Assembly (NCBI GenBank): GCA_001899255.1
Contig: MKVX01000018.1
Coordinates: 435,150-499,149 of the forward strand
Origin: Rhizobiales bacterium 62-47
GTDB lineage: Bacteria > Pseudomonadota > Alphaproteobacteria > Rhizobiales > Xanthobacteraceae
Length of the DNA: 64,000 nt
Reading direction: 5' to 3'
Made by a program: the position numbers and the translations under genes. Each line of letters starts with the position of its first letter. Positions within the stretch are counted from its first letter, which is position 1. The notes beneath the pieces are model-generated. The model saw only the letters and a program-made list of their open reading frames with translations, ran no database searches and was not told the origin of the DNA. Below, one piece after another: positions 36,516 to 45,549 of this stretch.

Positions 36516-36561
36516 TGTGGGGTTGATGCGAGCAACAAAATGAACGTAAGGGAGTCTAATA

Positions 36562-37191
36562 ATGCCCCTGCAGAACCGTGTCACGCCGCTCGGCGATATC
36601 GTCGCAACACCGCAACGTGGCGCCTTCACCGGCAATCGCGGCATCATCCACGATCCGGCGACGCGTACGCTGCTCAATCGCCGCTGGACCACCAAGGCGT
36701 GGATCACCTGCGTCTGCGAGTTTCGCGGCTGGCGGCGCAAGGTGATGGCGACACGAAGCTGGACCGAACTGTTCTTTCTCGACGAGGCGACGGCATTGGC
36801 TGCGGGGCATCGTCCGTGCTTCTTCTGCCGCCGCGCCGATGCCAATGCCTTTCGTGCGGCGTGGGCGGCAGGCAATGGCACGCCGCCGCCGCGTGCGCAG
36901 GAGATGGATGCGATCCTCGATACCGAGCGGCGCGATGGCCGCAACAAGCGGCTGCACGCGTTGCCGCTGCCGCTCGACCAACTGCCGGATGGGGCGATGG
37001 TGCAAGCGGGCGAGGGGAGCTATGTACTGCGCGGCGGGAAGGCGTTGCGGTGGTCGTTCGATGGCTATGCGGAGACCACCGATGCACCGGTCGCGCCGAT
37101 GCTCATCACGCCGCCATCGACGTTGCGGGCGTTGCTGGCGGGCTATCGGCCAGTGCTGCATGCGAGTGCAGCGACGCCTGTTACGGCCTAA
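36562..37191 (+). CDS. Conserved hypothetical protein with HRPCFFCRR motif
   Basis: A 209-residue soluble protein that I cannot assign to a named family. The most distinctive segment is AGHRPCFFCRRADANAF (residues ~81-97), a short Cys-x2-Cys with nearby His/Arg that might bind metal. It starts MPLQNRVTPLGDIVATPQRG and ends in an Ala/Thr-rich tail. Coding quality is good and it has a purine-rich site (AAGGGAG) before the ATG. It stands alone between two inverted-pair repeats. Confidence 0.72.
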   Translation: MPLQNRVTPLGDIVATPQRGAFTGNRGIIHDPATRTLLNRRWTTKAWITCVCEFRGWRRKVMATRSWTELFFLDEATALAAGHRPCFFCRRADANAFRAAWAAGNGTPPPRAQEMDAILDTERRDGRNKRLHALPLPLDQLPDGAMVQAGEGSYVLRGGKALRWSFDGYAETTDAPVAPMLITPPSTLRALLAGYRPVLHASAATPVTA

Positions 37192-37213
37192 GCGACATCG
37201 ACAAACTTTCGTT

Positions 37214-37303
37214 CGTCATGCCCGGCCTCGTGCCGGGCATCCACGTCTTTTGTCTTTGCCGAATTCAAGACGTGGATGGCCGGGACAAGCCCGGCCATGA
37301 CGA
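37214..37303. repeat. Inverted-pair GGCCGGG palindromic repeat
   Basis: CGTCATGCCCGGCCTCGTGC with CATCCACGTCTT, then a short spacer and AAGACGTGGATGGCCGGGAC ... CCGGCCATGACG. It fills the gap between the hypothetical gene and the MetE-like gene. Confidence 0.85.
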
Positions 37304-37329
37304 TCATCGGGATTCGACACGCAATCTTT

Positions 37330-38352
37330 TCACCCCAGCCGCTGCCGCGCCAGCTTGGCGCCGGCGCCGAGCGCATTGAGCTTGGCTTCGGCGATGTCGC
37401 GGCGCATCGGCGCCATGCCGCAATTGGTGGTGAGCACGATGCGCTCTTTCGGCACGAACTTCAGCACCGCCTCGACGGTTTTGACGATGCTCTCCGGCGT
37501 CTCGATGGTGTCGTTAGCGACATCGATGACGCCGGCCTGCACCACCTTGCCGTCGAGCAGCTTGAGCAGATCGAGCGGCACGCGCGAATTGACGCATTCG
37601 ATGGCGACCTGCTGGATCGCGCTCTTGGCAATCGCCGGGAAGATTTGCTCGTATTGCCGCCACTCGGCGCCGAGCGCATTCTTCCAGTCGATGTTGGCCT
37701 TGATGCCGTAGCCGTAGCAGATGTGCACGGCGGTGGCGCAGGTCAGCCCTTGGGCGGCACGCTCCAGCGCCTTGATGCCCCAGTCGCTGACCTCGGCCAT
37801 GTAGACGTTGAACGCGGGCTCGTCGAACTGGATGACATCGACGCCATCGGCCTGCAGCGCCTTGGCTTCCTCGTTGAGCAATTCGGCGAAGGCAAACGCC
37901 ATCTTCACGCGGTCGCCATAGTGGCGATCGGCCACGGTGTCGATCAGCGTCATCGGTCCCGGCAGTGTGAACTTCAACTGGCGCGTGGTGTGGGCGCGCG
38001 CGGTGCGGGCTTCATCGGCGTGCACGCGGCCCTTGAGGCGCAGCGGCGCCACCACCTGCGGCACCATGGCTTTATAACGGTCGTTGCGGATGCCCATCTC
38101 GACCCGGTGCGCGAAGTCGATGCCCTCGACATTCTCCAGGAAGCCATGGACGAAATGCTGCCGCGCCTGCTCACCCTCGGTGAGGATATCGATGCCGGCA
38201 TCTTCCTGAATCTTCACCGCGAGTAATGTGGCGTCGCGCTTGGCGCGCGCCAGTTCGGCACCGGAGGATTTCCACGGCGCCCACAGCGTATTGGGTTCAG
38301 CCAGCCATTCGGGTTTCGGCAACGAGCCGGCATTGGTGGCAGGAAACAGCAT
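37330..38352 (-). CDS. Cobalamin-independent methionine synthase-like protein
   Basis: A 340-residue protein equivalent to the C-terminal catalytic barrel of MetE. The zinc ligands are seen in AVHICYGYG (His, Cys), VAIECVNSR (Glu region) and VLTTNCGMAP (Cys). LPGPMTLIDTVAD and VIQFDEPAFNVYM are also typical. Core-only members transfer methyl groups, probably to a thiol, from an unproven donor; the folate-binding N-terminal half is absent. The ATG at 38352 has a strong GAGGAGG site. Divergent to the GST gene across 157 bases. Confidence 0.86.
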   Translation of the reverse strand: MLFPATNAGSLPKPEWLAEPNTLWAPWKSSGAELARAKRDATLLAVKIQEDAGIDILTEGEQARQHFVHGFLENVEGIDFAHRVEMGIRNDRYKAMVPQVVAPLRLKGRVHADEARTARAHTTRQLKFTLPGPMTLIDTVADRHYGDRVKMAFAFAELLNEEAKALQADGVDVIQFDEPAFNVYMAEVSDWGIKALERAAQGLTCATAVHICYGYGIKANIDWKNALGAEWRQYEQIFPAIAKSAIQQVAIECVNSRVPLDLLKLLDGKVVQAGVIDVANDTIETPESIVKTVEAVLKFVPKERIVLTTNCGMAPMRRDIAEAKLNALGAGAKLARQRLG

Positions 38353-38509
38353 GGCGGGGCCTCCTCGGGTATTGTGCATGCGATGGAATTTACGGGCTAT
38401 GTCTCGTCTGCCATGTCTGGAGCGCCACGTACATATGCCATCATACGATTTGGCCGAAGTATCGAGAGGGGGGTAGGATGGAGGAACGATCTCCCGCAGC
38501 GGAACGCCC

Positions 38510-39199
38510 ATGATTGATCTGCACTATGCCCCGACGCCGAACGGCTGGAAGATTTCGATCGTGCTCGAGGAATTGGGGCTGCCGTATACGGTCATCCCGG
38601 TGGACATCCGTGCCGGCGATCAGTTCAAGCCGGAATTCCTCGCCATCAGCCCCAATAACCGCATCCCTGCGATTGTCGACCATGCGCCGAGCGACGGCGG
38701 CGAGCCTTTCTCGGTGTTCGAGACGGGGGCGATCCTGATCTATCTCGCCGAAAAGACCGGCCGGCTGTTGCCTTCGGACATGCGCGGGCGTAGCACCGTG
38801 CTGCAATGGGTGATGTGGCAGATGGGTGGATTGGGGCCGATGCTCGGCCAGCATGGCCATTTCCTGCTCTACGCCCCGGAGAAAATTCCCTATGCCATCG
38901 ATCGCTACCGCCGCGAAGCGGCGCGGCTGTATCGCGTGCTGGATACGCAGCTTGGCAAGGCAGGGCGCTATATCGCCGGCGATTATTCGATTGCCGATAT
39001 CGCCTGTTTCCCCTGGACGATGACGCACAAGGCGCAAGGCTTCACGCTGGACGATTATCCCAACGTCAAGCGCTGGTACGCGGAGGTGCGCGCGCGGCCG
39101 CAGGTGCAGGCGGGACTGGCGATCGGCAAGTTCGTCAAGGAGCCGTTCAACGATGAATCGCGACGCATCATGTTCGGCATCGGTGCGCCGCAACGGTAG
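38510..39199 (+). CDS. Glutathione S-transferase family protein
   Basis: A 229-residue GST with a thioredoxin-like N-terminal domain (APTPNGWKISIVLEELGLPY) and a helical C-terminal domain (IAGDYSIADIACFPW). It resembles the YfcG/Ure2-like group, which uses Asn/Thr rather than Tyr near the N terminus; the N in PNGWK fits. Cytoplasmic thiol conjugation or disulfide reductase activity is likely. Divergent from the MetE-like gene. Confidence 0.92.
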   Translation: MIDLHYAPTPNGWKISIVLEELGLPYTVIPVDIRAGDQFKPEFLAISPNNRIPAIVDHAPSDGGEPFSVFETGAILIYLAEKTGRLLPSDMRGRSTVLQWVMWQMGGLGPMLGQHGHFLLYAPEKIPYAIDRYRREAARLYRVLDTQLGKAGRYIAGDYSIADIACFPWTMTHKAQGFTLDDYPNVKRWYAEVRARPQVQAGLAIGKFVKEPFNDESRRIMFGIGAPQR

Positions 39200-39225
39200 G
39201 ACGCAGGAGGCGGACGGCGGCACAG

Positions 39226-39338
39226 TCGTCATCCTGAGGAGCGAGCATTTGCGAGCCTCGACGGATGATGGGAGCAAACGGCGTTTAGCCGTCACCCTTA
39301 GAGGCCGCCGCGGTGCGACGGCGCCCCAGGGTGGCGGG
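39226..39338. repeat. Interspersed palindromic repeat, CATCCTGAGG family (degraded)
   Basis: Begins CGTCATCCTGAGGAGCGAGC and holds a GAGCCTCGACGGATGATG-like end, then a second weaker half CACCCTTAGAGGC ... CCCCAGGGTGGCG. Lies between the GST and isomerase genes. Confidence 0.6.
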
Positions 39339-39381
39339 AGACGATACAGAAGTCTTAGCGATGTGAATTGAGGGAAGCCCC

Positions 39382-39993
39382 ATGATCGAATTCTTCTTCG
39401 ATTGCTCCAGTCCGTGGACCTATCTGGCCTTCCACAACATCCAGCCGCTGGCGAAGGAATTCGGCGAGCCGATCTCGTGGCGGCCGATTCTGGTCGGCGG
39501 CATCTTCAACACCGTCAATCCCAGCGTCTATGCATCGCGCGACAAGCCCGTGGTGCCGAAGGCGCGCTACATGAAAAAGGATCTCGCCGATTGGGCGCGT
39601 TCGGCCGGGCTTGCCATCAAGATGCCGCCGACGGTGTTTCCGGTGAACAGCGTCAAGGCGATGCGCGGCTGCATCTGGCTCGGCAACGACGCCATGGTGC
39701 CGTTCGCCACCGCGGTTTTCGAAGCCTATTGGGGCGACGACAAGGATATCTCGCAAGACGCCGTGCTGACGGAAATCTGCAAGAAGGTTGGGATCGATCC
39801 CGCGCAATTCTTCGCGGGCATCGGCGATCAGGCGGTGAAGAACCAGCTCAAGGCCAATACCGACGAGGTGATGGCGCGCGGCGGCTTCGGTTCGCCGACG
39901 ATTTTCATCAACAAGACCGACATGTATTTCGGCAACGACCGGCTGCCGTTGATCCGCGAAGTCTTGCAGCGGCAAAAGGCGGGTGCGGCCTGA
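39382..39993 (+). CDS. 2-hydroxychromene-2-carboxylate isomerase / DsbA-fold
   Basis: A 203-residue thioredoxin-fold protein of the GST-kappa / HCCA isomerase group. The N terminus is FFFDCSSPWTYLAFHN with the conserved Ser for glutathione; RPILVGGIFNTVNP and GGFGSPTIFINKTDMYFGNDRL close the fold. Such enzymes isomerise ring-cleavage products or act on glutathione adducts. The stop overlaps the ATG of the quinone oxidoreductase gene (TGATG), so the two are coupled and probably act in one pathway of aromatic or electrophile metabolism. Confidence 0.9.
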   Translation: MIEFFFDCSSPWTYLAFHNIQPLAKEFGEPISWRPILVGGIFNTVNPSVYASRDKPVVPKARYMKKDLADWARSAGLAIKMPPTVFPVNSVKAMRGCIWLGNDAMVPFATAVFEAYWGDDKDISQDAVLTEICKKVGIDPAQFFAGIGDQAVKNQLKANTDEVMARGGFGSPTIFINKTDMYFGNDRLPLIREVLQRQKAGAA

Positions 39994-40970
39994 TGCCGAA
40001 GGCCGTCGTCTGCCGCGAACTCGGACCACCGGAAAAACTCCGCGTGGAGACGATCTGCCGGATGCCGCTGGCGCCGGGCAAGATCCGCATCGCCATTCGC
40101 GCCGCCGGGATCAATTTTCCCGACATCCTGATGGTCGCCGGCGAGTATCAGTTCAAGCCGGATCTGCCGTTCACACCGGGGATGGAAGCGGCGGGCGATG
40201 TCATCGAGGTCGGCAAGGATGCGCGCGGCTTTGCGATCGGCGACCGCGTCATCGTCAAGCTGCGCCATGGCGGCTTTGCCGATGAGGTGGCGGTGACTCC
40301 GGAGCATCTGGTGCGATTGCCATCGACATTCGATTACGCGGAAGGCGCGACGTTTCTGGCGGCGCATGGCACGGCCTATCACGCGTTGGTCGATCGCGCG
40401 CAGATCAAGCCGGGCGAGGTGCTGCTGGTGCATGGCGCCGGTGGTGGCGTCGGGCTGGCGGCGGTGGAGGTCGGCAAGCTGCTCGGCGCGACGGTGATCG
40501 TGACGGCGTCGAACAAGGAGAAGCTGGCGGCGGCCAAGGCGCGCGGTGCCGATCACGGCATCCTGCTCGGGCACAAGCCGATGCGCGAAGCGGTGAAGGA
40601 CCTCACCGACGGACGCGGCGCCGATGTCGTGTTCGATCCGGTCGGCGGCGCGGTGTTCGAGGAGAGCATGCGTTGCATCGCCTGGGGCGCGCGGTTGCTG
40701 GTTGTGGGTTTCACCGGCGGCGTCGGCCTTGCGCGCACCAATCTCGTGCTGATCAAGGGCGCCAGCGTGCTCGGCGTGCGGGCCGGCGAGGCGGCGCGCA
40801 AGAATCCGGAGCTAGGCGTCGCGCGGATCAAGGCGCTGACCGAATGGGCGGAAGCCGGGCGCATCCGCCCCAACATCTCGCATCGCTTGCCGCTCGCCGA
40901 TGTCGCCAAGGCGATGCGGCTATTGATCGACCGCAAGGCCATCGGCCGCGTCGCGCTGATGATGGAGTGA
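39993..40970 (+). CDS. NADPH:quinone oxidoreductase-like zinc-less MDR protein
   Basis: A 325-residue medium-chain dehydrogenase/reductase. It has FTPGMEAAGDVIEVG, the nucleotide loop VHGAGGGVGLAAVEVGKLLGA, and lacks the Cys/His zinc set, as in quinone reductases. NGDRV-type residues appear as AIGDRVIV. It is translated from an ATG overlapping the upstream stop. A longer frame within the isomerase gene is out of frame with it and not real. Likely role: NADPH reduction of quinones or enoyl compounds. Confidence 0.92.
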   Translation: MPKAVVCRELGPPEKLRVETICRMPLAPGKIRIAIRAAGINFPDILMVAGEYQFKPDLPFTPGMEAAGDVIEVGKDARGFAIGDRVIVKLRHGGFADEVAVTPEHLVRLPSTFDYAEGATFLAAHGTAYHALVDRAQIKPGEVLLVHGAGGGVGLAAVEVGKLLGATVIVTASNKEKLAAAKARGADHGILLGHKPMREAVKDLTDGRGADVVFDPVGGAVFEESMRCIAWGARLLVVGFTGGVGLARTNLVLIKGASVLGVRAGEAARKNPELGVARIKALTEWAEAGRIRPNISHRLPLADVAKAMRLLIDRKAIGRVALMME

Positions 40971-40973
40971 TGC

Positions 40974-41021
40974 GCGTCATCCTGAGGTGCGAGCCGCTCG
41001 CGGCGAGCCTCGAAAGATGCG
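40974..41021. repeat. Single CATCCTGAGG repeat half
   Basis: GCGTCATCCTGAGGTGCGAG then GCGAGCCTCGAAAGATGCG. A single-half copy of the family at 21511. Confidence 0.7.
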
Positions 41022-41044
41022 TCTCACTGAAAGGAGTATCAACT

Positions 41045-41147
41045 CGTCATTCCGGGATGCGCCTCTTGGCGCAGGCCACGAATTCATACTCCCGGTGGTG
41101 GTTATGGATTCCGGGCTCGCTCGCAAGAGCTCACGCCCCGGAAGGAC
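41045..41147. repeat. Interspersed CATTCCGGGATGCGC repeat
   Basis: Starts GTCATTCCGGGATGCGC and ends with the complement region CGCCCCGGAAGGACG. The inner part has GGTTATGGATTCCGGGCTCG. A second copy lies at 47084. Confidence 0.75.
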
Positions 41148-41172
41148 GTACTCATAAATCGCGAAAGAGCGT

Positions 41173-42063
41173 CTACTTGTACCCCCGCTCGTCCCACCAC
41201 GGGAAATACGATGGCATATCGGTCGACACCTTGTTCTTGAATTGCGCCGGGCGCTTTTCGAGGAACGACATAACGCCTTCCTTGACGTCGTCGGAACGGC
41301 CGCGCGCGTAGATGCCGCGGCTGTCGACCTTGTGCGCTTCCATCGGATCGTCGGCGCCCAGCATCCGCCACATCATCTGACGGATGAGCGCGACAGATAC
41401 GGGCGCGGTTTTCTCGATGAAGCTGCGGGCGAGTTCACGCGCCGTCGGCAGCAATTGATCCGGCGGCACGACCTTGCTGACAAGGCGGCCGGCGAGCGCT
41501 TCCTGCGCCGGAAACACGCGGCCGGAATAGCACCATTCCAGCGCCTGCGAGATACCGACGAGGCGCGGCAGGAACCAGCTCGACGCCGCTTCCGGCACGA
41601 TGCCACGCTGCGAGAACACGAAACCGAAGCGCGCGGTGTCCGAGGCAATGCGGATATCCATCGGCAGCTGCATGGTGACGCCGATGCCGACGGCGGGACC
41701 GTTCACCGCGGCGATCACCGGCTTCAGGCATTTGAAGATACGCAGCGTCACCTGACCGCCGCCGTCGCGGATGTTCGGATCGCTGTAATCGACATCGCCG
41801 CTGGCTGTGCGCTTGACCGGACCGCGCTTGGCATCGCGGTCGAAGGTGTCGGCGCCGGAGGAGAGATCGGCGCCGGCGCAGAAGGCGCGGCCTTCGCCGG
41901 TGACGATGATGGCGCGGACGTTATCGTCGGCATCGGCCTGATCGAACGCGGCGATCAATTCGGTCATCATCGTCGCGTTGAAGGCATTGAGCTTGTCGGG
42001 ACGGTTCAGCGTGATGGTGAGGATCTGATCGGCGACGTCGTACTTGATCGTCTGATAGGCCAT
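41173..42063 (-). CDS. Enoyl-CoA hydratase/isomerase (crotonase) family protein
   Basis: A 296-residue crotonase. LNRPDKLNAFNATMMTELI, GEGRAFCAGADLSSG (oxyanion hole), VNGPAVGIGVTMQLPMDIRIASDTARFGFVFSQRGIVPEAASSWFLPRL regions in order; the Glu in RGIVPE matches the hydratase catalytic position. It handles acyl-CoA substrates in the cytoplasm. It precedes, on the same strand, nothing closer than the repeat at 42117, so it seems to be a separate unit from the amidase gene. Confidence 0.93.
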   Translation of the reverse strand: MAYQTIKYDVADQILTITLNRPDKLNAFNATMMTELIAAFDQADADDNVRAIIVTGEGRAFCAGADLSSGADTFDRDAKRGPVKRTASGDVDYSDPNIRDGGGQVTLRIFKCLKPVIAAVNGPAVGIGVTMQLPMDIRIASDTARFGFVFSQRGIVPEAASSWFLPRLVGISQALEWCYSGRVFPAQEALAGRLVSKVVPPDQLLPTARELARSFIEKTAPVSVALIRQMMWRMLGADDPMEAHKVDSRGIYARGRSDDVKEGVMSFLEKRPAQFKNKVSTDMPSYFPWWDERGYK

Positions 42064-42116
42064 GCGGGATGTTCCTCCTTAAGTTCTGGCGTCATTGCGG
42101 GCTCTAAGCCGGAGGG

Positions 42117-42222
42117 CGTCATCCTGAGGTGCGAGCGTAGCGAGCCTCGAAGGATGACGTTGATCCGTTCGGCCGTTCATCCTTCGAGGGCGACGCTTGC
42201 GCGCCGCCACCTCAGGATGACT
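42117..42222. repeat. Interspersed palindromic repeat, CATCCTGAGG family (complete pair)
   Basis: CGTCATCCTGAGGTGCGAGC with GAGCCTCGAAGGATGACG, then a second half from TTCATCCTTCGAGG to CACCTCAGGATGAC. The clearest inverted pair of this family in the window. Confidence 0.85.
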
Positions 42223-42230
42223 GCATCGGC

Positions 42231-43625
42231 TCAGCTCTTCGGCGGCGAAGGCCACGGCTTCTGCGGACCGCGCAGGCTCTCGAACGCCTTGGCCATGCGC
42301 AGCACGCCGAGATCGTCGAAGCGGCGGCCGATGATCTGAACGCCGATCGGGAAACCCGCAGAATCGTAGCCGCCGTTGATCGACGCCGCCGGATTCTCCG
42401 CCATGTTCCACGGCACGGTGTAGACGATGTGTTCGAACGGTTGCGCCGGATCGTTGCGCGGCGCGGCGAGTTCGGCATTGAACTTCACCACCGGCGACAC
42501 CGGCGAGATGACATAATCGAGATCGGCGAACAATTGCGACGCTGCCGCACGGATCGCCATGGTGGCATTGAAGCCACGGACGACATCGACGCCGGTCAGC
42601 TTCGCGCCGCCCTCGGCCCACTGGTAGATATAGGGCAGCGCCTTGGCGCGCACGTCCGGCGGCATCTTCGACAAGTCGTCCCACGAGCGCGCGCGCCAGA
42701 ACGCATCGAGCCCTTCGAGGTTCTCGCGCGTCATCACGCCGGAAACCTCTTTCACGGATGCTCCAGCGGATTCAAATGCGCGCGCCGCTGCCTGCACGGT
42801 GTTGCGCACCTCGTCCTCCAGCCTGTCGCCGAAACCGAGATCGAGCAGCAGGCCGATGCGTTTGCCCTTGACCGGCGCGTCCAGCGCAGGCCAGTCGATA
42901 TCGGCGGGCGGCAGGCTCATGCTGTCGCGCCGATCCGGCAGCGACAGCACGCTCATCATCAGCGCGGCGTCATCGACGCTACGCGTCATCGGTCCGGCGA
43001 CGCGGCCGACATAGGGCGGATCGATCGGAATGCGGCCGAGGCTTGGCTTGAGCGCAACGAGGCCGCACCAGCATGCGGGCAAGCGTACCGAGCCGCCGAT
43101 ATCGGTGCCGAGGTGCAGCGGCCCGTAGCCCGCCGCGCCCGCAGCGCCGGCACCTGCGCTGGAGCCGCCGGGGTTCTTGCTCAAATCCCACGGATTGCGG
43201 GTAAGGGGATGGAAGCTCGACAGGCCCGACGACAACATGCCGTAATCCGGCATCGTCGTTTTCGAGAAGATCACCGCACCCGCTTCACGCAACCGCGCCG
43301 ATGGCGGGGCATCGGCAGCCGCGGGCACCAACGTCGTCGTCGCCGCGCCGAGCGGCACCGGCACGCCCTTGGTGGCGATGTTTTCCTTGATCGTGGTCGG
43401 CACGCCGTCGAGGGATCCGATCGGCTCGCCCTTCTGCCAGCGCGCGGTGGAGGCCTTTGCGATTTGTCTGGCGCTGTCGGGATCGAACGCATAGAGCGCC
43501 TTGATATGCGGCTCCCATCGGTCGATGTGCGTGATCACATCGTCCAGCACTTCGCTCGGCGAGAAGGCTTTGCTGTGATATCCCGACAGCAGTTCGACGG
43601 CGGAGAACTCGTGCAGCGCCGTCAT
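42231..43625 (-). CDS. Amidase (amidase-signature family)
   Basis: A 464-residue amidase-signature enzyme. The Ser-cisSer-Lys triad is visible: Lys in PTTIKENIATKG, cis-Ser in NPGGSSAGAGA, nucleophile Ser in TDIGGSVRLPA. It hydrolyses amides or aryl/alkyl carboxamides. The start codon overlaps the stop of the upstream M20 gene (ATGA), so an amide-processing pair is likely: one cuts an acyl-amino bond, the other an amide. Confidence 0.93.
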   Translation of the reverse strand: MTALHEFSAVELLSGYHSKAFSPSEVLDDVITHIDRWEPHIKALYAFDPDSARQIAKASTARWQKGEPIGSLDGVPTTIKENIATKGVPVPLGAATTTLVPAAADAPPSARLREAGAVIFSKTTMPDYGMLSSGLSSFHPLTRNPWDLSKNPGGSSAGAGAAGAAGYGPLHLGTDIGGSVRLPACWCGLVALKPSLGRIPIDPPYVGRVAGPMTRSVDDAALMMSVLSLPDRRDSMSLPPADIDWPALDAPVKGKRIGLLLDLGFGDRLEDEVRNTVQAAARAFESAGASVKEVSGVMTRENLEGLDAFWRARSWDDLSKMPPDVRAKALPYIYQWAEGGAKLTGVDVVRGFNATMAIRAAASQLFADLDYVISPVSPVVKFNAELAAPRNDPAQPFEHIVYTVPWNMAENPAASINGGYDSAGFPIGVQIIGRRFDDLGVLRMAKAFESLRGPQKPWPSPPKS

Positions 43626-44788
43626 GCCGACACCGGCAGCCGGGTTTCAATGATGCGGGCAAACATGCTGGCGCCGATCGGCAGAATCTTGTCGTCGAGA
43701 ATGTAACCGGGATTGTGCACCGGCACCGAGCCTTCGTGGCCCAGCCAGAAATAGGCGCCGGGCACGGCGTGCAGCATATCGGCGAAATCCTCGCTGCCCA
43801 TCTTCGGCCGCGACTTGGTGTAGACCTTGGCGGGATCGACCACGGTGCGAGCGACATCTGCCACCACCCTGGCATGCTCCTCGCTGTTGACCAGCACGCT
43901 GAAGATGTCGCGGATATCAACCTTGATCTCGACATGGAAGGCGTGCGCCATGCCTGCGGCGATCGTCTTCATGCGGTCGCGGATCATGTGGCGCACCTTG
44001 TCGGAGAACGCGCGCACGGTGCCGGACAGCACCGCTTCGTTCGGAATGACGTTGTAAGCCGAGCCCGCATGAATCTTGGTGATCGACAATACCGCGGACT
44101 GCAACGGATCGACGTTGCGGCTGACGATGCTTTGCAGCGCTTGGCCGAGGTTCATCGCGATCACCACCGGGTCGCGCGATTGCTCCGGCATCGCGCCATG
44201 CGCGCCGAAGCCCGTCACCGTGATGTCGAAGAAATCAGCGCCCGCCATGCCGGGGCCGGGGAAGATCGCCAGTTCGCCGTGACCGAGATCCGGCGCGTTG
44301 TGCAGCCCGTAGATTTCATCGCACGGAAATTTTTCGAACAGTCCGTCCTTGATCATGGCGCGCGCGCCGCCGAGCCCTTCTTCCGCCGGCTGGAAAATGA
44401 AATGCACGGTGCCGTCGAAGTTCTTCGTCTCGGCGAGATAGCGCGCGGTACCGAGCAGCATGGTGGTGTGGCCATCGTGGCCGCAGCCATGGAAGCGACC
44501 GGGAATGGTAGAGCGCCATTGCAGATTGGTATTCTCCTCCATCGGCAACGCATCCATATCGGCGCGAAGGCCGATGCGCTTGCCACCGTTGCCCTTGCCC
44601 TTCAACACCCCGACGACGCCGGTTCCGCCGAGGCCGCGATGCACTTCGATGCCCCATTGCGCCAGCTTGTCGGCGACGATGCCGGACGTGCGCTTCTCCT
44701 CGAAACCGATTTCCGGATGGGCATGCAGATCGCGACGGATTGCGGTCAACTCGTCGGCGAAACCTTCAATACGTTCGAGGTTGGGCAT
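43622..44788 (-). CDS. M20D amidohydrolase (hippurate hydrolase-like)
   Basis: A 388-residue metallopeptidase-like amidohydrolase. LHAHPEIGFEEKRT, LRADMDALPMEENTN, CGHDGHTTMLLGTA and FQPAEEGLGGARAM carry the two-metal site (the Cys-Gly-His-Asp-Gly-His form of M20D). Members remove acyl or amino groups from N-acyl amino acids. ATG at 44788; a longer frame upstream is Arg-rich and rejected. Coupled to the amidase gene by a 4-base overlap. Confidence 0.92.
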   Translation of the reverse strand: MPNLERIEGFADELTAIRRDLHAHPEIGFEEKRTSGIVADKLAQWGIEVHRGLGGTGVVGVLKGKGNGGKRIGLRADMDALPMEENTNLQWRSTIPGRFHGCGHDGHTTMLLGTARYLAETKNFDGTVHFIFQPAEEGLGGARAMIKDGLFEKFPCDEIYGLHNAPDLGHGELAIFPGPGMAGADFFDITVTGFGAHGAMPEQSRDPVVIAMNLGQALQSIVSRNVDPLQSAVLSITKIHAGSAYNVIPNEAVLSGTVRAFSDKVRHMIRDRMKTIAAGMAHAFHVEIKVDIRDIFSVLVNSEEHARVVADVARTVVDPAKVYTKSRPKMGSEDFADMLHAVPGAYFWLGHEGSVPVHNPGYILDDKILPIGASMFARIIETRLPVSA

Positions 44789-45075
44789 CTGGGAGCATCC
44801 AATAATCGTGGGGACGGGGCGATAATGTCCGAGGCGCGGCGGAGCGCGACGCTGGGCGTAGGCGCTGAGGCGTGAAAGCAGGTTTTGCCTGCATTTGATT
44901 GACTGCAGAAACCGCGTGCATGCGGCATTTTCGGCCGCGACTTCATCGCAAGTCAATAGACGTCGGCGCTGACCCGCCGCTGGGTTCATGCACGGGATGC
45001 GGGCGTCCGGCTGCGACTGGCGGAACCGAACGCCGGTGCAAGTCGTTATTCAGTATTCGCACAGGGAGATCGCCG

Positions 45076-45360
45076 ATGAGCGACGCGCTAACGTCTGGGC
45101 AACCGGGTTCGGCAAGCGGCACGCCTGCGTCGCAAGATCAAGCCGTCGCGAGCCTCAACAAGGCGCGACGGGCGGTCGAGGGTGCCATCGTCGACGTAAA
45201 GGCAACTTCCCAGCGCTTTGAGAATGGCGCAAGCTGGCAAGCAAGATCGGCTGCGGTGTTTGTCGACGTGTTGCGGACCAGCGTGCGCGCGGCACCGCTG
45301 ACGATGTTGTCTGTGGCGTTCGTCGCCGGTGCCATGTTGTTCTCGGGGCGGCGCGACTGA
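45076..45360 (+). CDS. Small membrane-anchored protein (DUF883-like)
   Basis: A 94-residue protein. Residues ~25-60 form a charged helix (ASLNKARRAVEGAIVDVKATSQRFENG) and the last ~30 a membrane segment (AAPLTMLSVAFVAGAMLFSGRRD). This is the layout of ElaB/YqjD-type (DUF883) proteins, which anchor ribosomes or stress factors to the inner membrane, but the match is weak. CAGGGAGATCGCCG gives a strong ribosome site. Confidence 0.65.
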   Translation: MSDALTSGQPGSASGTPASQDQAVASLNKARRAVEGAIVDVKATSQRFENGASWQARSAAVFVDVLRTSVRAAPLTMLSVAFVAGAMLFSGRRD

Positions 45361-45387
45361 CCCGCAGAAACGATATTCTGAGGCAAC

Positions 45388-45476
45388 TGGTGCGGGCGAC
45401 CGGAATCGAACCGGTACAGGCCTTGCGGCCCTACGGATTTTAAGTCCGTTGCGTCTACCAGTTTCGCCACGCCCGC
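45388..45476 (-). tRNA. tRNA-Leu (anticodon TAA)
   Basis: Read on the - strand: acceptor GCGGGCG at 45476-45470 pairs with CGCCCGC, then A and an encoded CCA (45388-45390). The anticodon arm ACGGA-CTTAAAA-TCCGT gives TAA, reading UUA. A long variable arm (GGGCCGCAAGGCC region) and the T arm CCGGTTCGATTCCGG fit class II tRNA-Leu. Confidence 0.96.
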
Positions 45477-45549
45477 ATCGCCCCCTTTTCGGCGGTTCGG
45501 CCGGATTTTGCAATGGGGGCCTTGGCGGCCTCAACAATATCGAGATCGT

